Assembly (NCBI GenBank): GCA_963789565.1
Contig: CAWBKX010000002.1
Span: 3,242,431 to 3,306,430, forward strand
Source of the DNA: CALAGB01 sp963789565
Lineage (GTDB): Bacteria; Chloroflexota; Chloroflexia; Thermomicrobiales; Thermomicrobiaceae
Direction of reading: 5' to 3'
DNA length: 64,000 nucleotides
Part shown: positions 42,122 to 51,221 of the stretch, one piece after another
How positions within the stretch are numbered: the stretch's first letter is position 1
How the letters are laid out: each line of letters opens with the position of its first letter
Translations under genes and position numbers: made by a program
Notes under the pieces: generated by a model
Seen by the model: only the letters and a program-made list of their open reading frames with translations
What the model was told of the DNA's origin: nothing
Database searches by the model: none

Positions 42122-42628
42122 ATGAGTGCACTTGGAGTAAATGGCTGGGATCTAGTCGTCCAGCTCATTGCCTTTATTCTGTTTCTCTACGTCTTCTGGA
42201 AATTCGCGCTCGGTCCGATCACTGGCATGCTCGATCAGCGCCGAGAGCGCATCGAAGAAAGCATGCAGGCGGCCGAACGCATGCAGAAAGAGCTGGCGGC
42301 GACGCAAGCTCGTAACGAAGAGATCCTGGCCGAAGCCCGACGCGAAGCGCAGAAAGTCCTGTCGACGGCACGCGACAGTGCCGATCAGACGCTGGCACGC
42401 GCTCGCGATCAAGCACAGGTTGAAGCCAAACAGATCGTTGAAAAAGCTCGGGCCGGCATTGCCGCGGAGACTGAGCAGGCATGGCAACAGCTTCGTCAGG
42501 ATGTGGCCGATCTGGCTATTAGCGCGGCGACCAAAATCGTGCGCAAAGAGCTCGATCGAACGCAGCAGGCTCGGCTCATTGAAGAGACACTTGCCGAGGC
42601 TGGCACTGACGGCCGGTTCCAGGCCTAG
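42122..42628 (+). CDS. atpF: ATP synthase F0 subunit b
   Basis: Subunit b (168 aa) is the peripheral stalk: one N-terminal membrane helix (LVVQLIAFILFLYVFWKFALGPI), then a long charged coiled coil (RRERIEESMQAAERMQKELAATQARNEEILAEARREAQ). It anchors the F1 head through delta. GAGGTAG precedes ATG 42122. Confidence 0.95.
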   Translation: MSALGVNGWDLVVQLIAFILFLYVFWKFALGPITGMLDQRRERIEESMQAAERMQKELAATQARNEEILAEARREAQKVLSTARDSADQTLARARDQAQVEAKQIVEKARAGIAAETEQAWQQLRQDVADLAISAATKIVRKELDRTQQARLIEETLAEAGTDGRFQA

Positions 42629-42652
42629 GAGCAGGCCAGGGGAGGAACTTGG

Positions 42653-43186
42653 ATGTCCGTTGGCGGAGCAGCCAAACGATATGCACAGGCGGCATTCGAC
42701 GTCGCCAAGGATCACGGCAATCTCGATGCATGGGAGACGCAGCTCGCTCAGTTGAGTTCGACGTTGCAGAACCCGGAAGTCGAGGAGTTTTTCGTTCATC
42801 CAGCCGTGCCGCCCGAAGCAAAGCAGGCTGCGTTGCGAACGATGGTTCCGCGCGACGACCAAAAATACGTTCGCAATCTCATGCTGTTACTGCTCGAGCG
42901 CGATAGATTAGAACAGCTTCCGCAGATCGTTGAAGTTTTTCACGAAATGGTTCTGCAGGATCGAGGCATCGTCATTGCCGACGTGACGACCGCGGTCGCT
43001 CTGGACGCGGCTGAAGTCGATAAAGTGCGCGAACGCCTCAAAGGCATGGTCGGCAAGGAGATCCAGATTCGCACACACGTTGATCCGGATATCATCGGTG
43101 GCATTGTCATTCGCATGGGTGACACGCTGATTGATGGTAGCGTGCGGACACAATTGCGACAGCTTCGACAGAGCATGGCCCGCTAA
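42653..43186 (+). CDS. atpH: ATP synthase F1 subunit delta
   Basis: Subunit delta (177 aa) joins the peripheral stalk to the top of F1. The N-terminal helical domain (AAKRYAQAAFDVAKDHGNLDAWETQL) and the C-terminal motif GIVIRMGDTLIDGSVRTQLRQLRQSM are typical. GGGGAGG precedes ATG 42653. Confidence 0.95.
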   Translation: MSVGGAAKRYAQAAFDVAKDHGNLDAWETQLAQLSSTLQNPEVEEFFVHPAVPPEAKQAALRTMVPRDDQKYVRNLMLLLLERDRLEQLPQIVEVFHEMVLQDRGIVIADVTTAVALDAAEVDKVRERLKGMVGKEIQIRTHVDPDIIGGIVIRMGDTLIDGSVRTQLRQLRQSMAR

Positions 43187-43267
43187 AGCGGAAACATGCG
43201 CTGCCTTTTTCGCTGCTTATGAGACGCGTAAACACCGATCCGAACTGACGCACCAGCAGGAGGAACT

Positions 43268-44791
43268 ATGGTCGTACGGCCAACTGAAATCAGCGACATA
43301 CTGCGACAGCAGATCGAAGCCTATGGCGAGAAGATGGTCGTCACCAACGTCGGGTACGTTGTTGAGGTTGGCGACGGTATTGCCACGGTTCACGGCCTGC
43401 GCGAGGTCATGGCGAACGAACTTGTCGAATTCTCCAACGGGGTGATGGGCATGGCCTTCAACCTTCAGGAGGATTCGGTTGGCGTCATCATCCTCGGTGA
43501 ATTTACCGACATCGAGGAGGGTGATGAGGTCAAATCGACTGGTCGCATCGCCGAGGTTCCGGTCGGCGAGGCACTGGTGGGCCGCGTGGTGAACGCGCTT
43601 GGCCAGCCGATCGACGGCAAAGGCCCGATCCAAACGACGAAGACTCGCCCGATCGAGCGTATCGCTCCAGGCGTCATCGCGCGTCAGAACGTCGATACGC
43701 CGCTTCAAACCGGTCTCAAAGCCATCGATAGCATGATCCCGATCGGCCGCGGTCAGCGCGAGCTGATCATTGGCGACCGTCAAACGGGTAAGTCGGCTAT
43801 TGCCATCGACACGATCATCAACCAGAAGCGTTCGAACGTCGTCTGCATCTACGTCGCGATCGGCCAAAAACGCGCGCAGATCGCACAGACCGTGGCGATC
43901 CTCGAACGCGAAGGTGCCATGAACCACACCATCGTCGTGGCAGCGGCTGCCGCTGATCCGGCCCCACAGCAGTTCATCGCACCCTATGCCGGTACGTCCA
44001 TGGGCGAAGAGTTCATGGAAAACGGCGGAGACGCACTGATTATTTACGACGATCTCTCCAAGCACGCCTGGGCCTATCGACAGGTGTCGCTGCTCATGCG
44101 GCGTCCTCCGGGACGTGAAGCATATCCAGGTGACGTCTTCTATCTGCACTCGCGTCTGCTCGAGCGCTCGGCTCGTATGAGTAACGAACTTGGCGGCGGA
44201 AGCTTGACCGCCCTCCCGATCATCGAGACGCAAGGCAACGACGTTTCTGCCTACATTCCGACGAACGTCATCTCGATCACGGACGGGCAGATCTACCTCG
44301 AGTCGGACCTGTTTTACGCTGGTGTTCGCCCCGCTGTGAACGCTGGTCTGTCTGTCTCCCGAGTCGGCGGTGACGCGCAGATTCGCGCTATGCGACAGGT
44401 TTCCGGCCGCATGCGTTTGGACCTGGCGCAGTTCCGTGAATTGGCGGCATTCGCCCAGTTCGCGTCGGATCTTGACCCCGCGACCAAGCGACAGATCGAC
44501 CGCGGACAGCGCCTGACTGAAGTTCTCAAGCAGCCGCAGTACTCGCCAATGCCGGTCGAGGAACAGGTGACCATCATCTGGGCGGCGACGAACGGGCCAA
44601 TGGACGACGTTCCGGTCGAACAGGTTCGCGAATTTGAAGCACAGTATCTTGATTACATGCGAACATCGAAAGCCGATTTGCTGGCGAAGATCGCGGAGCA
44701 GAAGCGGCTGAGCGACGAACTGATCGACGAAATTCGCGTCGCGTCCAGCGAGTTCAAGAGCAGCATCTGGTCGGCCGCGGCCGCGCGCTAA
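43268..44791 (+). CDS. atpA: ATP synthase F1 subunit alpha
   Basis: Subunit alpha (507 aa) carries the non-catalytic nucleotide sites of F1. Visible motifs are the P-loop GDRQTGKSAI near residue 170, LIIYDDLSKHAWAYR, RRPPGREAYPGDVFYLHSRLLER and the arginine-containing SVSRVGGDAQ. GGAGGA lies just before ATG 43268. Complete and normal in length. Confidence 0.98.
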   Translation: MVVRPTEISDILRQQIEAYGEKMVVTNVGYVVEVGDGIATVHGLREVMANELVEFSNGVMGMAFNLQEDSVGVIILGEFTDIEEGDEVKSTGRIAEVPVGEALVGRVVNALGQPIDGKGPIQTTKTRPIERIAPGVIARQNVDTPLQTGLKAIDSMIPIGRGQRELIIGDRQTGKSAIAIDTIINQKRSNVVCIYVAIGQKRAQIAQTVAILEREGAMNHTIVVAAAAADPAPQQFIAPYAGTSMGEEFMENGGDALIIYDDLSKHAWAYRQVSLLMRRPPGREAYPGDVFYLHSRLLERSARMSNELGGGSLTALPIIETQGNDVSAYIPTNVISITDGQIYLESDLFYAGVRPAVNAGLSVSRVGGDAQIRAMRQVSGRMRLDLAQFRELAAFAQFASDLDPATKRQIDRGQRLTEVLKQPQYSPMPVEEQVTIIWAATNGPMDDVPVEQVREFEAQYLDYMRTSKADLLAKIAEQKRLSDELIDEIRVASSEFKSSIWSAAAAR

Positions 44792-44820
44792 ACGACCATC
44801 GGTAAGAGAGGGAGTAGAGC

Positions 44821-45687
44821 GTGGCGACACCACGTGAAATCAAGCGCCGCATTCGAAGCGTCGGGAACACGGCGCAGATCACCCGTGCCATGGAAATGGT
44901 CGCCGCGTCGAAGATGCGCCGTGCACAGCAACACGTGGTGGCTACGCGCCCCTATGCGGAACGCATCCGCGCGATGGTCGGCGATCTCGCATCAGTCGGT
45001 GTGGAGGAGCAGTCACGCTTTCCGCTCCTCGTTCAACGCCCAATCCAACGTTCAGAGATCATCCTGATTACGTCTGACAAAGGACTGGCCGGCGCGTTCA
45101 ACGCCAACGTCATTCGCCGAGCGCTTCGCTTCATGACGAACGAAAGACCAGAGGGTGCCGAAAACGTCGACATGATCGCGATCGGGCGCAAGGGGCGCGA
45201 CTTCTACACTCGTTTTGGCAAGAATCTGGTTGCCGATTTTCCGCAGACCGGCGAGCAGCCGTCGATGGATCTGGTTCGCGCGATCGTGAAGGTCGCCATC
45301 GACGATTTCGTCAGCGAGCGGGTCGACGCGGTCTACGTCGCCAACACGAAATTTATCAATACACTGCGCCAAACGGCTGAGATTCAGCAGGTCCTTCCCA
45401 TCCAGGCTCCAGAGGGCTCAGGTGACATCACCGATTACATCTTCGAACCGAGCCCGGCCGCCGTGCTTGAAGCGCTGCTTCCACGTTTCGTGGAAGTCCA
45501 GATCTTTCAAGCATTGTTGGAGTCGATCGCGAGCGAGCACAGCTCACGCATGGTCGCCATGCGCAACGCGACCGACAACGCACGCGACTTGGTGAAAGAG
45601 CTGACGCTGACCTACAACAAGGTGCGCCAATCGCAGATTACCCGAGAGGTTTCGGAGATCGCAGCTGGAGCCGCGGCGCTTTCATGA
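44821..45687 (+). CDS. atpG: ATP synthase F1 subunit gamma
   Basis: Subunit gamma (288 aa) is the rotating central shaft. The N-terminal helix IKRRIRSVGNTAQITRAMEMVAASKMRRAQ and the C-terminal helix RMVAMRNATDNARDLVKELTLTYNKVRQSQITREVSEIAAGAAAL are the conserved coiled-coil halves. GTG 44821 follows GAGGGAG. Confidence 0.97.
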   Translation: MATPREIKRRIRSVGNTAQITRAMEMVAASKMRRAQQHVVATRPYAERIRAMVGDLASVGVEEQSRFPLLVQRPIQRSEIILITSDKGLAGAFNANVIRRALRFMTNERPEGAENVDMIAIGRKGRDFYTRFGKNLVADFPQTGEQPSMDLVRAIVKVAIDDFVSERVDAVYVANTKFINTLRQTAEIQQVLPIQAPEGSGDITDYIFEPSPAAVLEALLPRFVEVQIFQALLESIASEHSSRMVAMRNATDNARDLVKELTLTYNKVRQSQITREVSEIAAGAAALS

Positions 45688-45743
45688 TGCCGTGTCCAAG
45701 AGCAAGATCAATCACAGCGCGAAGTCGAGAGGAAACGGTCTAG

Positions 45744-47144
45744 ATGGCAACAGGCAGTATTGTTCAGATCCAAGGCGTCGTGGTCGACATCGAGTTTCCG
45801 CCAGATGAACTGCCGGAGATCTACAACGCGCTCGCGGTTGAGCGCGAGGACGGTGCCCACCCGCTGATCCTTGAAGTCCAGCAGCACCTCGGTAACGACT
45901 GGGTTCGCGCGGTGGCGATGTCCACGACCGACGGCCTCCGTCGTGGAGCACTGGCAGTCGACACTGGCAGAGCAATCCAGGTGCCGGTTGGTCCCGCTAC
46001 GCTGGGACGCATCTTCAACGTGCTCGGCGAGCCGGTCGACAACGCCGGTCCGGTCAGCACCGAGATCGAATACCCGATCCACCGGCCGGCTCCGTCCTTC
46101 GAAGAGCAGTCGACCGAGGTCGAGGTCTTTGAGACTGGCGTCAAGGTCATTGATCTCATCGCTCCGTTCACGCAGGGCGGCAAGACGGGCGTGTTCGGTG
46201 GTGCCGGAGTCGGCAAGACCGTCATTATTATGGAGCTGATCCGCAACATCGCCGCTGAGCATGGTGGTTATTCCGTCTTCACCGGTGTGGGCGAGCGAAC
46301 ACGTGAGGGCACGTCGCTCTGGGGCGAGATGCACGACTCTGGCGTCGTGGACAAGACGGTGCTCGTGTTCGGACAGATGAACGAGCCGCCGGGAGCGCGC
46401 CTGCGCGTCGGTTTGACCGGCCTGACCATGGCTGAGTACTTCCGCGACGAGGGCCGCGATGTGCTCCTCTTTATCGACAACATCTTCCGCTTCGTGCAGG
46501 CCGGTTCCGAAGTGTCGGCACTGCTCGGTCGTATGCCGAGTGCCGTGGGATACCAGCCAACCCTTGGTTCCGAGATGGGCCAGCTTCAAGAGCGGATTAC
46601 ATCGACGAAGCGTGGTTCGATTACATCGGTTCAGGCCGTCTACGTTCCAGCCGATGACTACACCGATCCCGCGCCAGCAACCACATTCGCTCACCTGGAC
46701 GCCACGATCTCGCTCGAGCGGTCGATTGCCGACCAGGGCCTGTATCCGGCGGTGGACCCACTCTCGTCCACATCGCGCATTCTCGACCCGCAGATCGTGG
46801 GCGAGGAGCACTACGGCGTCGCTCGTGAGGTGCAACGCGTCCTGCAGCGCTATCGTGACCTGCAGGACATCATCGCGATTCTCGGTATGGAAGAGTTGAG
46901 CGAGGACGACCGCCTTACCGTCACGCGCGCCCGCAAGATTCAGCGCTTCCTGACGCAGCCAATGTTCGTCGCTGAGGCCTTCACCGGTCGCCCGGGTCGC
47001 TACGTTGAGCGGTCGGAAACTGTGCGTGGCTTCACCGAGATCCTCGAGGGCAAACACGACTCGCTACCGGAGCAGGCCTTTTACATGGTCGGTGGCATCG
47101 ACGAGGCCGTCGAGGTCGCGCAGCAAATGGCGACTGAGGGCTAG
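45744..47144 (+). CDS. atpD: ATP synthase F1 subunit beta
   Basis: Subunit beta (466 aa) holds the catalytic sites. The P-loop GGAGVGKTVIIMEL is near residue 153, followed by the catalytic glutamate in GVGERTREG, VLLFIDNIFRFVQAGSEVSALLGRMPSAVGYQPTL, and the DELSEED-like lever EELSEDD. Complete. GAGAGGAAA precedes ATG 45744. Confidence 0.98.
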   Translation: MATGSIVQIQGVVVDIEFPPDELPEIYNALAVEREDGAHPLILEVQQHLGNDWVRAVAMSTTDGLRRGALAVDTGRAIQVPVGPATLGRIFNVLGEPVDNAGPVSTEIEYPIHRPAPSFEEQSTEVEVFETGVKVIDLIAPFTQGGKTGVFGGAGVGKTVIIMELIRNIAAEHGGYSVFTGVGERTREGTSLWGEMHDSGVVDKTVLVFGQMNEPPGARLRVGLTGLTMAEYFRDEGRDVLLFIDNIFRFVQAGSEVSALLGRMPSAVGYQPTLGSEMGQLQERITSTKRGSITSVQAVYVPADDYTDPAPATTFAHLDATISLERSIADQGLYPAVDPLSSTSRILDPQIVGEEHYGVAREVQRVLQRYRDLQDIIAILGMEELSEDDRLTVTRARKIQRFLTQPMFVAEAFTGRPGRYVERSETVRGFTEILEGKHDSLPEQAFYMVGGIDEAVEVAQQMATEG

Positions 47145-47192
47145 TCAATCGTCACGACCAGTTGGCCGGCGGCCGGGCGGTGAGGGAGAAGA

Positions 47193-47633
47193 ATGGCAAA
47201 ACTACGGATTGAGGTGGTGACGAGCGAGCGCATCGTCTACGAAGAGGACGATGTCGACATGGTCGTCGCTCCCGGTGCTGACGGCACACTCGGCATCCTT
47301 CCGCGCCATGCGCCGATTGTGTCACTGCTTGCCTTGGGCGAAATGCGCATCAAGAAGGGCGGCATGGAGGAGTCTCTCGTCGTATTCGGAGGCTTCCTCG
47401 AGGTTGCCCACGATCAAGTTCGCGTTCTGGCCGACACAGCCGAACGCGCCGAGGAGATCGATGTGGCCCGAGCGCAGGCCGCGCGAGATCGCGCCGAGGC
47501 ACGTTTGACGGAGCGAACCGCGCAGATCGACTTTACTCGCGCGGAGATTGCGCTGCGGCGGTCAATGATTCGCCTTCGAGTTGGACAGCGCACGCGAGGC
47601 CGTCAGCCGTCGGGGCCGCGCCCGGGATCCTAG
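47193..47633 (+). CDS. atpC: ATP synthase F1 subunit epsilon
   Basis: Subunit epsilon (146 aa) sits on the gamma shaft and can inhibit ATP hydrolysis. The N-terminal beta-sandwich (IEVVTSERIVYEEDDVDMVVAPGADGTLGILPRHAPIVSLL) and the C-terminal helical pair (AERAEEIDVARAQAARDRAEARL) are clear. The last 15 residues are a basic extension. It ends the operon, before a terminator. Confidence 0.95.
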   Translation: MAKLRIEVVTSERIVYEEDDVDMVVAPGADGTLGILPRHAPIVSLLALGEMRIKKGGMEESLVVFGGFLEVAHDQVRVLADTAERAEEIDVARAQAARDRAEARLTERTAQIDFTRAEIALRRSMIRLRVGQRTRGRQPSGPRPGS

Positions 47634-47690
47634 CAGTTCAGAACACGTTCTCGAGCACACGTATGACACCAATCGACTGTGACTTTGAGG

Positions 47691-47720
47691 CGGAAGATGG
47701 CAATCACCATCTTCCGTTTT
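47691..47720 (+). terminator. Rho-independent terminator of the ATP synthase operon
   Basis: A 10-bp perfect stem (47691-47700 with 47707-47716), a 6-nt loop and TTTT lie 58 nt after atpC. Confidence 0.85.
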
Positions 47721-47825
47721 CATATATGCTTGAGGTGGTGACGGACGCGTGAGGACGCTCCGCAATGCCAATCTGCAACATCGCACGCTACGGCCCAGAG
47801 ATCGGCCGGACTGGGGGATTTCAGT

Positions 47826-49109
47826 ATGCAGGTAGCCACCGAGGCCAAGACGATCGTCACCATCGGCGGTAAGCGCCTCACGGGGCGCGTGGGAATTGAT
47901 GGCGCAAAGAACGCCACGCTCCCGGCCATGGCCGCCGCGCTCTTGACCGAGGAAGAATGCCTGCTGGAGAACGTTCCGGTCCTCGAAGACGTGTTGGTCA
48001 TGGTCGATCTGCTGCGCTGGCTCGGTGCGGAGGTCGATTTCGATCAGAAGAATCATCGTCTGCGCATCTGCGCGCGAAATGTGACACAGTTTGACGCGCC
48101 GTCACATCTTGTCGAGAAGATGCGTGCGTCTTTCCTGGTGAGCGGTCCGCTTCTCTCCCGCTTTGGTCAGGCGGGGTCGACGGCTCCGGGCGGCTGCAAG
48201 CTCGGAACCAGGCCCGTCGACGTCGACCTGCGTGGCTTCCGACACATGGGAGCGACGATCGAGAATGACGATTCCAGCTACCGCATGTCCGCCAGCCGTC
48301 TCTATGGCGCCGAACTCTACATGGATTACCCCAGTCATACCGGAACCGAGAACCTCCTCATGGCGGCCACGCTGGCGCGCGGACGGACGACCATCGTGAA
48401 TGCGGCCTCGGAGCCTGAGATCGCCTTCCTCGGCTCGCTGCTCGAGGATATGGGCGCTCGCGTGCGGGGCGTGGGGACGCCAAACATTCGAGTCGATGGC
48501 GTCGATCGTCTGCGCGGATACCGCGCCGCGATCCTGCCGGATCGGATCGAGGCGGGAACGATCGCCATAGCCGCGGCCATTACCGACGGAGAAGTTGTTC
48601 TCGATCACGTCGCCGAAAAGGACATGGTGCCATTGACCTCGAAGTTGCGTGAGGCGGGAGCGGAGGTCTGGTGGAATGCCGATTCGATGCTGGTGCGCGG
48701 CCGGGGCAACCTGACGGCGACCGAGATTCAGGCCCTGCCATTTCCGGGTTTTCCGACCGACTTGCAAGCGGCCTTCGCGGTACTCATGACGCAGGCGAAC
48801 GGGAGCAGCCGAGTCTTCGAACGTGTGTTCAATGATCGTCTGCGCTATGCGCAGGAGCTGGTCAACATGGGCGCCGACATCCATGTGGTCGACAAACAGC
48901 AGGCCATCATCAACGGTCCGGTCCGACTCTCAGGGACTGACGTGCATGCGCTCGATATCCGCAGTGGCGCCTGCCTGGTGCTGGCCGGTCTTGTGGCTGA
49001 AGGCGAAACGCGCATCAACGAGATCCAGCATTTGCGCCGCGGCCATGAAGATATCGTTGGCAAGCTGCATGCTCTCGGTGCCGACATTTCGTACCTCGAT
49101 GCGGTTTAG
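47826..49109 (+). CDS. murA: UDP-N-acetylglucosamine 1-carboxyvinyltransferase
   Basis: MurA adds enolpyruvate from PEP to UDP-GlcNAc, the first committed step of peptidoglycan synthesis and the fosfomycin target. The protein (427 aa) has the inside-out alpha-beta barrel pattern: GRVGIDGAKNATLPAMAAALL, then the catalytic C124 in APGGCKLGTRPVD, which predicts fosfomycin sensitivity. Later motifs include LPFPGFPTDLQAAFAVLMTQANG and DIRSGACLVLAGL. ATG 47826 follows GGGGGAT. It has its own transcript after the atp terminator. Confidence 0.96.
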   Translation: MQVATEAKTIVTIGGKRLTGRVGIDGAKNATLPAMAAALLTEEECLLENVPVLEDVLVMVDLLRWLGAEVDFDQKNHRLRICARNVTQFDAPSHLVEKMRASFLVSGPLLSRFGQAGSTAPGGCKLGTRPVDVDLRGFRHMGATIENDDSSYRMSASRLYGAELYMDYPSHTGTENLLMAATLARGRTTIVNAASEPEIAFLGSLLEDMGARVRGVGTPNIRVDGVDRLRGYRAAILPDRIEAGTIAIAAAITDGEVVLDHVAEKDMVPLTSKLREAGAEVWWNADSMLVRGRGNLTATEIQALPFPGFPTDLQAAFAVLMTQANGSSRVFERVFNDRLRYAQELVNMGADIHVVDKQQAIINGPVRLSGTDVHALDIRSGACLVLAGLVAEGETRINEIQHLRRGHEDIVGKLHALGADISYLDAV

Positions 49110-49157
49110 CCAATCCCATTGTCATAGGCCCGGCATCGCTGGTCGCGGGTATTTCCT

Positions 49158-49185
49158 TTGAAAATTTGGTCGACTGAACCATAAT
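49158..49185 (+). promoter_or_regulatory. Sigma-70-type promoter of the cytochrome c maturation operon
   Basis: TTGAAA (49158-49163, 5 of 6), a 16-nt spacer and CATAAT (49180-49185, 5 of 6) lie about 70 nt before tlpA. Confidence 0.6.
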
Positions 49186-49253
49186 ATCGGGTGGTGGTTG
49201 TGCACGGCCGCCCGGTTCCTACTCGGCTGCGACGAGGGTGAGATGCACGTTAG

Positions 49254-49838
49254 ATGAGAATCCCGGCGATTCGTGGGCGCATCATTCCAGCCATCGCCAT
49301 CTCCATTGTGGTGATCCTTCTAGCGGTGATGGGTTGGTCGTTACTCGGTCCGAAGTCTCCAGACACGACCGCAAACGGCCGCATCAATGCCCCGGGTATC
49401 TTCATCCCCTTCTCCACCCAGCGATCCGCGCCCGATTTCACGATCACCGACTTCAACAGCGGCAGAAAATTCTCCCTCTCTGACTTCAAGGGTAAGACGG
49501 TGGTGGTCAATTTCTGGGCATCCTGGTGTCCGCCTTGCCAGACTGAGGCACCGCTGATCAACACGTACGTCAATCAATCGGACTCGAGTACCGTCGTGGT
49601 GATCGGGATCGCGGTGTGGGATGTCTCGTCAGACTCCCAGCAGTTCATCCAGCAATACGGTCTGAATTATTTGAATGGGTCCGACAGCAAAGGGACCATC
49701 GCAATCGACTATGGCGTCGCGGGCGTGCCCGAAACGTTCGTCGTCGCTCCGGATGGCAAGTTGATCGGCAAGTTCCCCGGAGCGGTGGAGACACCTGAGC
49801 AACTCACCAACGCGCTGAAAGAGTCCGCCGGTGGCTGA
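49254..49838 (+). CDS. TlpA/ResA/CcmG-type thiol-disulfide oxidoreductase
   Basis: The protein (194 aa) has one N-terminal membrane anchor (about residues 10-32) and an extracytoplasmic thioredoxin fold: APDFTITDFNSGRKFSLSDFKGKTVVVNFWASWCPPCQTEAPL, with the redox pair C92-P-P-C95 and the cis-proline region GVAGVPETFVVAPDGK. It should reduce the disulfide of apocytochrome c haem sites, using electrons relayed by CcdA, whose gene overlaps its end. First gene of the operon. Confidence 0.9.
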   Translation: MRIPAIRGRIIPAIAISIVVILLAVMGWSLLGPKSPDTTANGRINAPGIFIPFSTQRSAPDFTITDFNSGRKFSLSDFKGKTVVVNFWASWCPPCQTEAPLINTYVNQSDSSTVVVIGIAVWDVSSDSQQFIQQYGLNYLNGSDSKGTIAIDYGVAGVPETFVVAPDGKLIGKFPGAVETPEQLTNALKESAGG

Positions 49839-50583
49839 TGCCGCAAGCTTGAGCCTCGTCGCCGCGTTCGGCGCGGGTGTGGTCTCCTTCGTCTCACCGT
49901 GCGTCGCGCCAGTCGTTCCGGGCTACCTGTCGCTCATTTCCGGTGTCACCGTCGACGGCAGCAAACAGAGCTCAGAAGCAAGCAAGCGGCTGTTGGTCGC
50001 CAGCTTGATTTTTGTCTCGGGCTTCACCCTGGTCTTTGTGGCGTTGGGAGTGTCGGCCGGAAGCGTCGGTGGTCTGCTGCAGCAGCATCGACTTCTTCTG
50101 ATTCATCTTTCTGGCGCCTTCATGATCCTGGCCGGCCTTTTCGTGGTCGGTTTGTTTCAACTGCCCGTCTTGCTACGTGAGCGACGTTTCCATCCTCAGT
50201 TCCAGCGCTCGCTGACGCGTTCGGAAACGCTGCTGCTGGGCATGGCGTTTGGCTTTGGCTGGACGCCCTGCATCGGTCCGTTGCTGGTCTCCATCTTGGT
50301 TTACGCCAGTACATCAGACACGGCAGGTCGTGGCACGCTCTTGCTGTTGTCGTACTCGCTCGGATTGGGGTTGCCCTTCATCCTGGTCGGCGTGGGGGTT
50401 GGCCGCCTTCTGGGCGCGTTGCGCTGGATCACTCGGCACTACCAGATCATCTCCGCCATTAGCGGAGCGACGTTGATCTTCACCGGGTTTCTTTTTCTGA
50501 CCGATCGCTTCTTTTACCTGAACGTCATGAGTCAGCGCATGTACGACCAGGTCGTGCAGCCGCTCTTATTTTTGCGTCTTTGA
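49831..50583 (+). CDS. ccdA: Cytochrome c biogenesis protein CcdA (DsbD membrane domain)
   Basis: CcdA carries reducing power from cytoplasmic thioredoxin across the membrane to TlpA/CcmG. The protein (250 aa) has six membrane helices and the two redox cysteines in VSFVSPCVAPVVPGYLS and FGWTPCIGPLLVSIL. GTG 49831 overlaps the tlpA end by 8 nt. Confidence 0.93.
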   Translation: MADAASLSLVAAFGAGVVSFVSPCVAPVVPGYLSLISGVTVDGSKQSSEASKRLLVASLIFVSGFTLVFVALGVSAGSVGGLLQQHRLLLIHLSGAFMILAGLFVVGLFQLPVLLRERRFHPQFQRSLTRSETLLLGMAFGFGWTPCIGPLLVSILVYASTSDTAGRGTLLLLSYSLGLGLPFILVGVGVGRLLGALRWITRHYQIISAISGATLIFTGFLFLTDRFFYLNVMSQRMYDQVVQPLLFLRL

Positions 50584-50668
50584 AGGGGTTTTCCTGACCA
50601 TTATGGTTGATAATCTTTTGATAGAGTACGTAGTGTGCGGGAGCTGACGAAGGTGGAGCAGGCATCCT

Positions 50669-51130
50669 GTGGATATAGCTGCCATAGCGAGGATGCTGCT
50701 GCGCCTGGCGCACGCGATCGCGGCGGCGTTATGGTTAGGTGGTGGAGCGTACTACGTTCTCGCTCTGAGACCGGCCTTGCGCAGCGCCGATCCGCAGGCT
50801 CGTGCAATAGGACGCGCGGCGCAGGCGGAATTCGGCGAGTGGGCATCCGCCGCCACGATCATCTTGATCGCCACTGGAGTGGTCATGTCGTTCGATCGGC
50901 TGACCAATGGACAGGGTTCGAACGTCTACGTCGTCCTGCTGGCCATCAAGATCATCGCTGCCATTGTGGCATTCTGGCTCACGGGGACATTCGTCCGGAA
51001 TGCACGACGACGGCAGGGAAAATCGAAGACCTGGATCAATCGGTCCTGGGTCGTTCTGACGCTCGGGACTGTGGCATTCGTCATCGGCATCGCGCTTTCG
51101 GTCGTTTATCCCACCGGCATCTCAGGCTGA
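50669..51130 (+). CDS. CopD-like four-helix membrane protein
   Basis: A 153-aa protein with four membrane helices and conserved-looking histidine at residue 15 (LLRLAHAIAAALWLGGGAYYVLAL), a pattern seen in CopD and related small membrane proteins. Such proteins are often found with ccm genes in Chloroflexota and may bind haem b or copper (inference from the position). GTG 50669 has GGAG 9 nt upstream. It lies between ccdA and ccmE. Confidence 0.6.
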   Translation: MDIAAIARMLLRLAHAIAAALWLGGGAYYVLALRPALRSADPQARAIGRAAQAEFGEWASAATIILIATGVVMSFDRLTNGQGSNVYVVLLAIKIIAAIVAFWLTGTFVRNARRRQGKSKTWINRSWVVLTLGTVAFVIGIALSVVYPTGISG

Positions 51131-51221
51131 CGATGAGAACGTGTCTCGCCCAATCGCCTAACGAACAAGAGCTCGCAACAAGAGACCTGGGTTCCGCATG
51201 TGGAAAGCGGGAGGTGGAGGT

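Noticed and set aside
43217..44833. 538-codon open frame opposite atpA, and a similar 449-codon frame opposite atpD (45708-47057)
   Set aside because: They are mirror frames of highly expressed genes with strong codon bias. The translations have no recognisable domain and are rich in Arg, His and Asp as expected for antisense of GC-rich genes.
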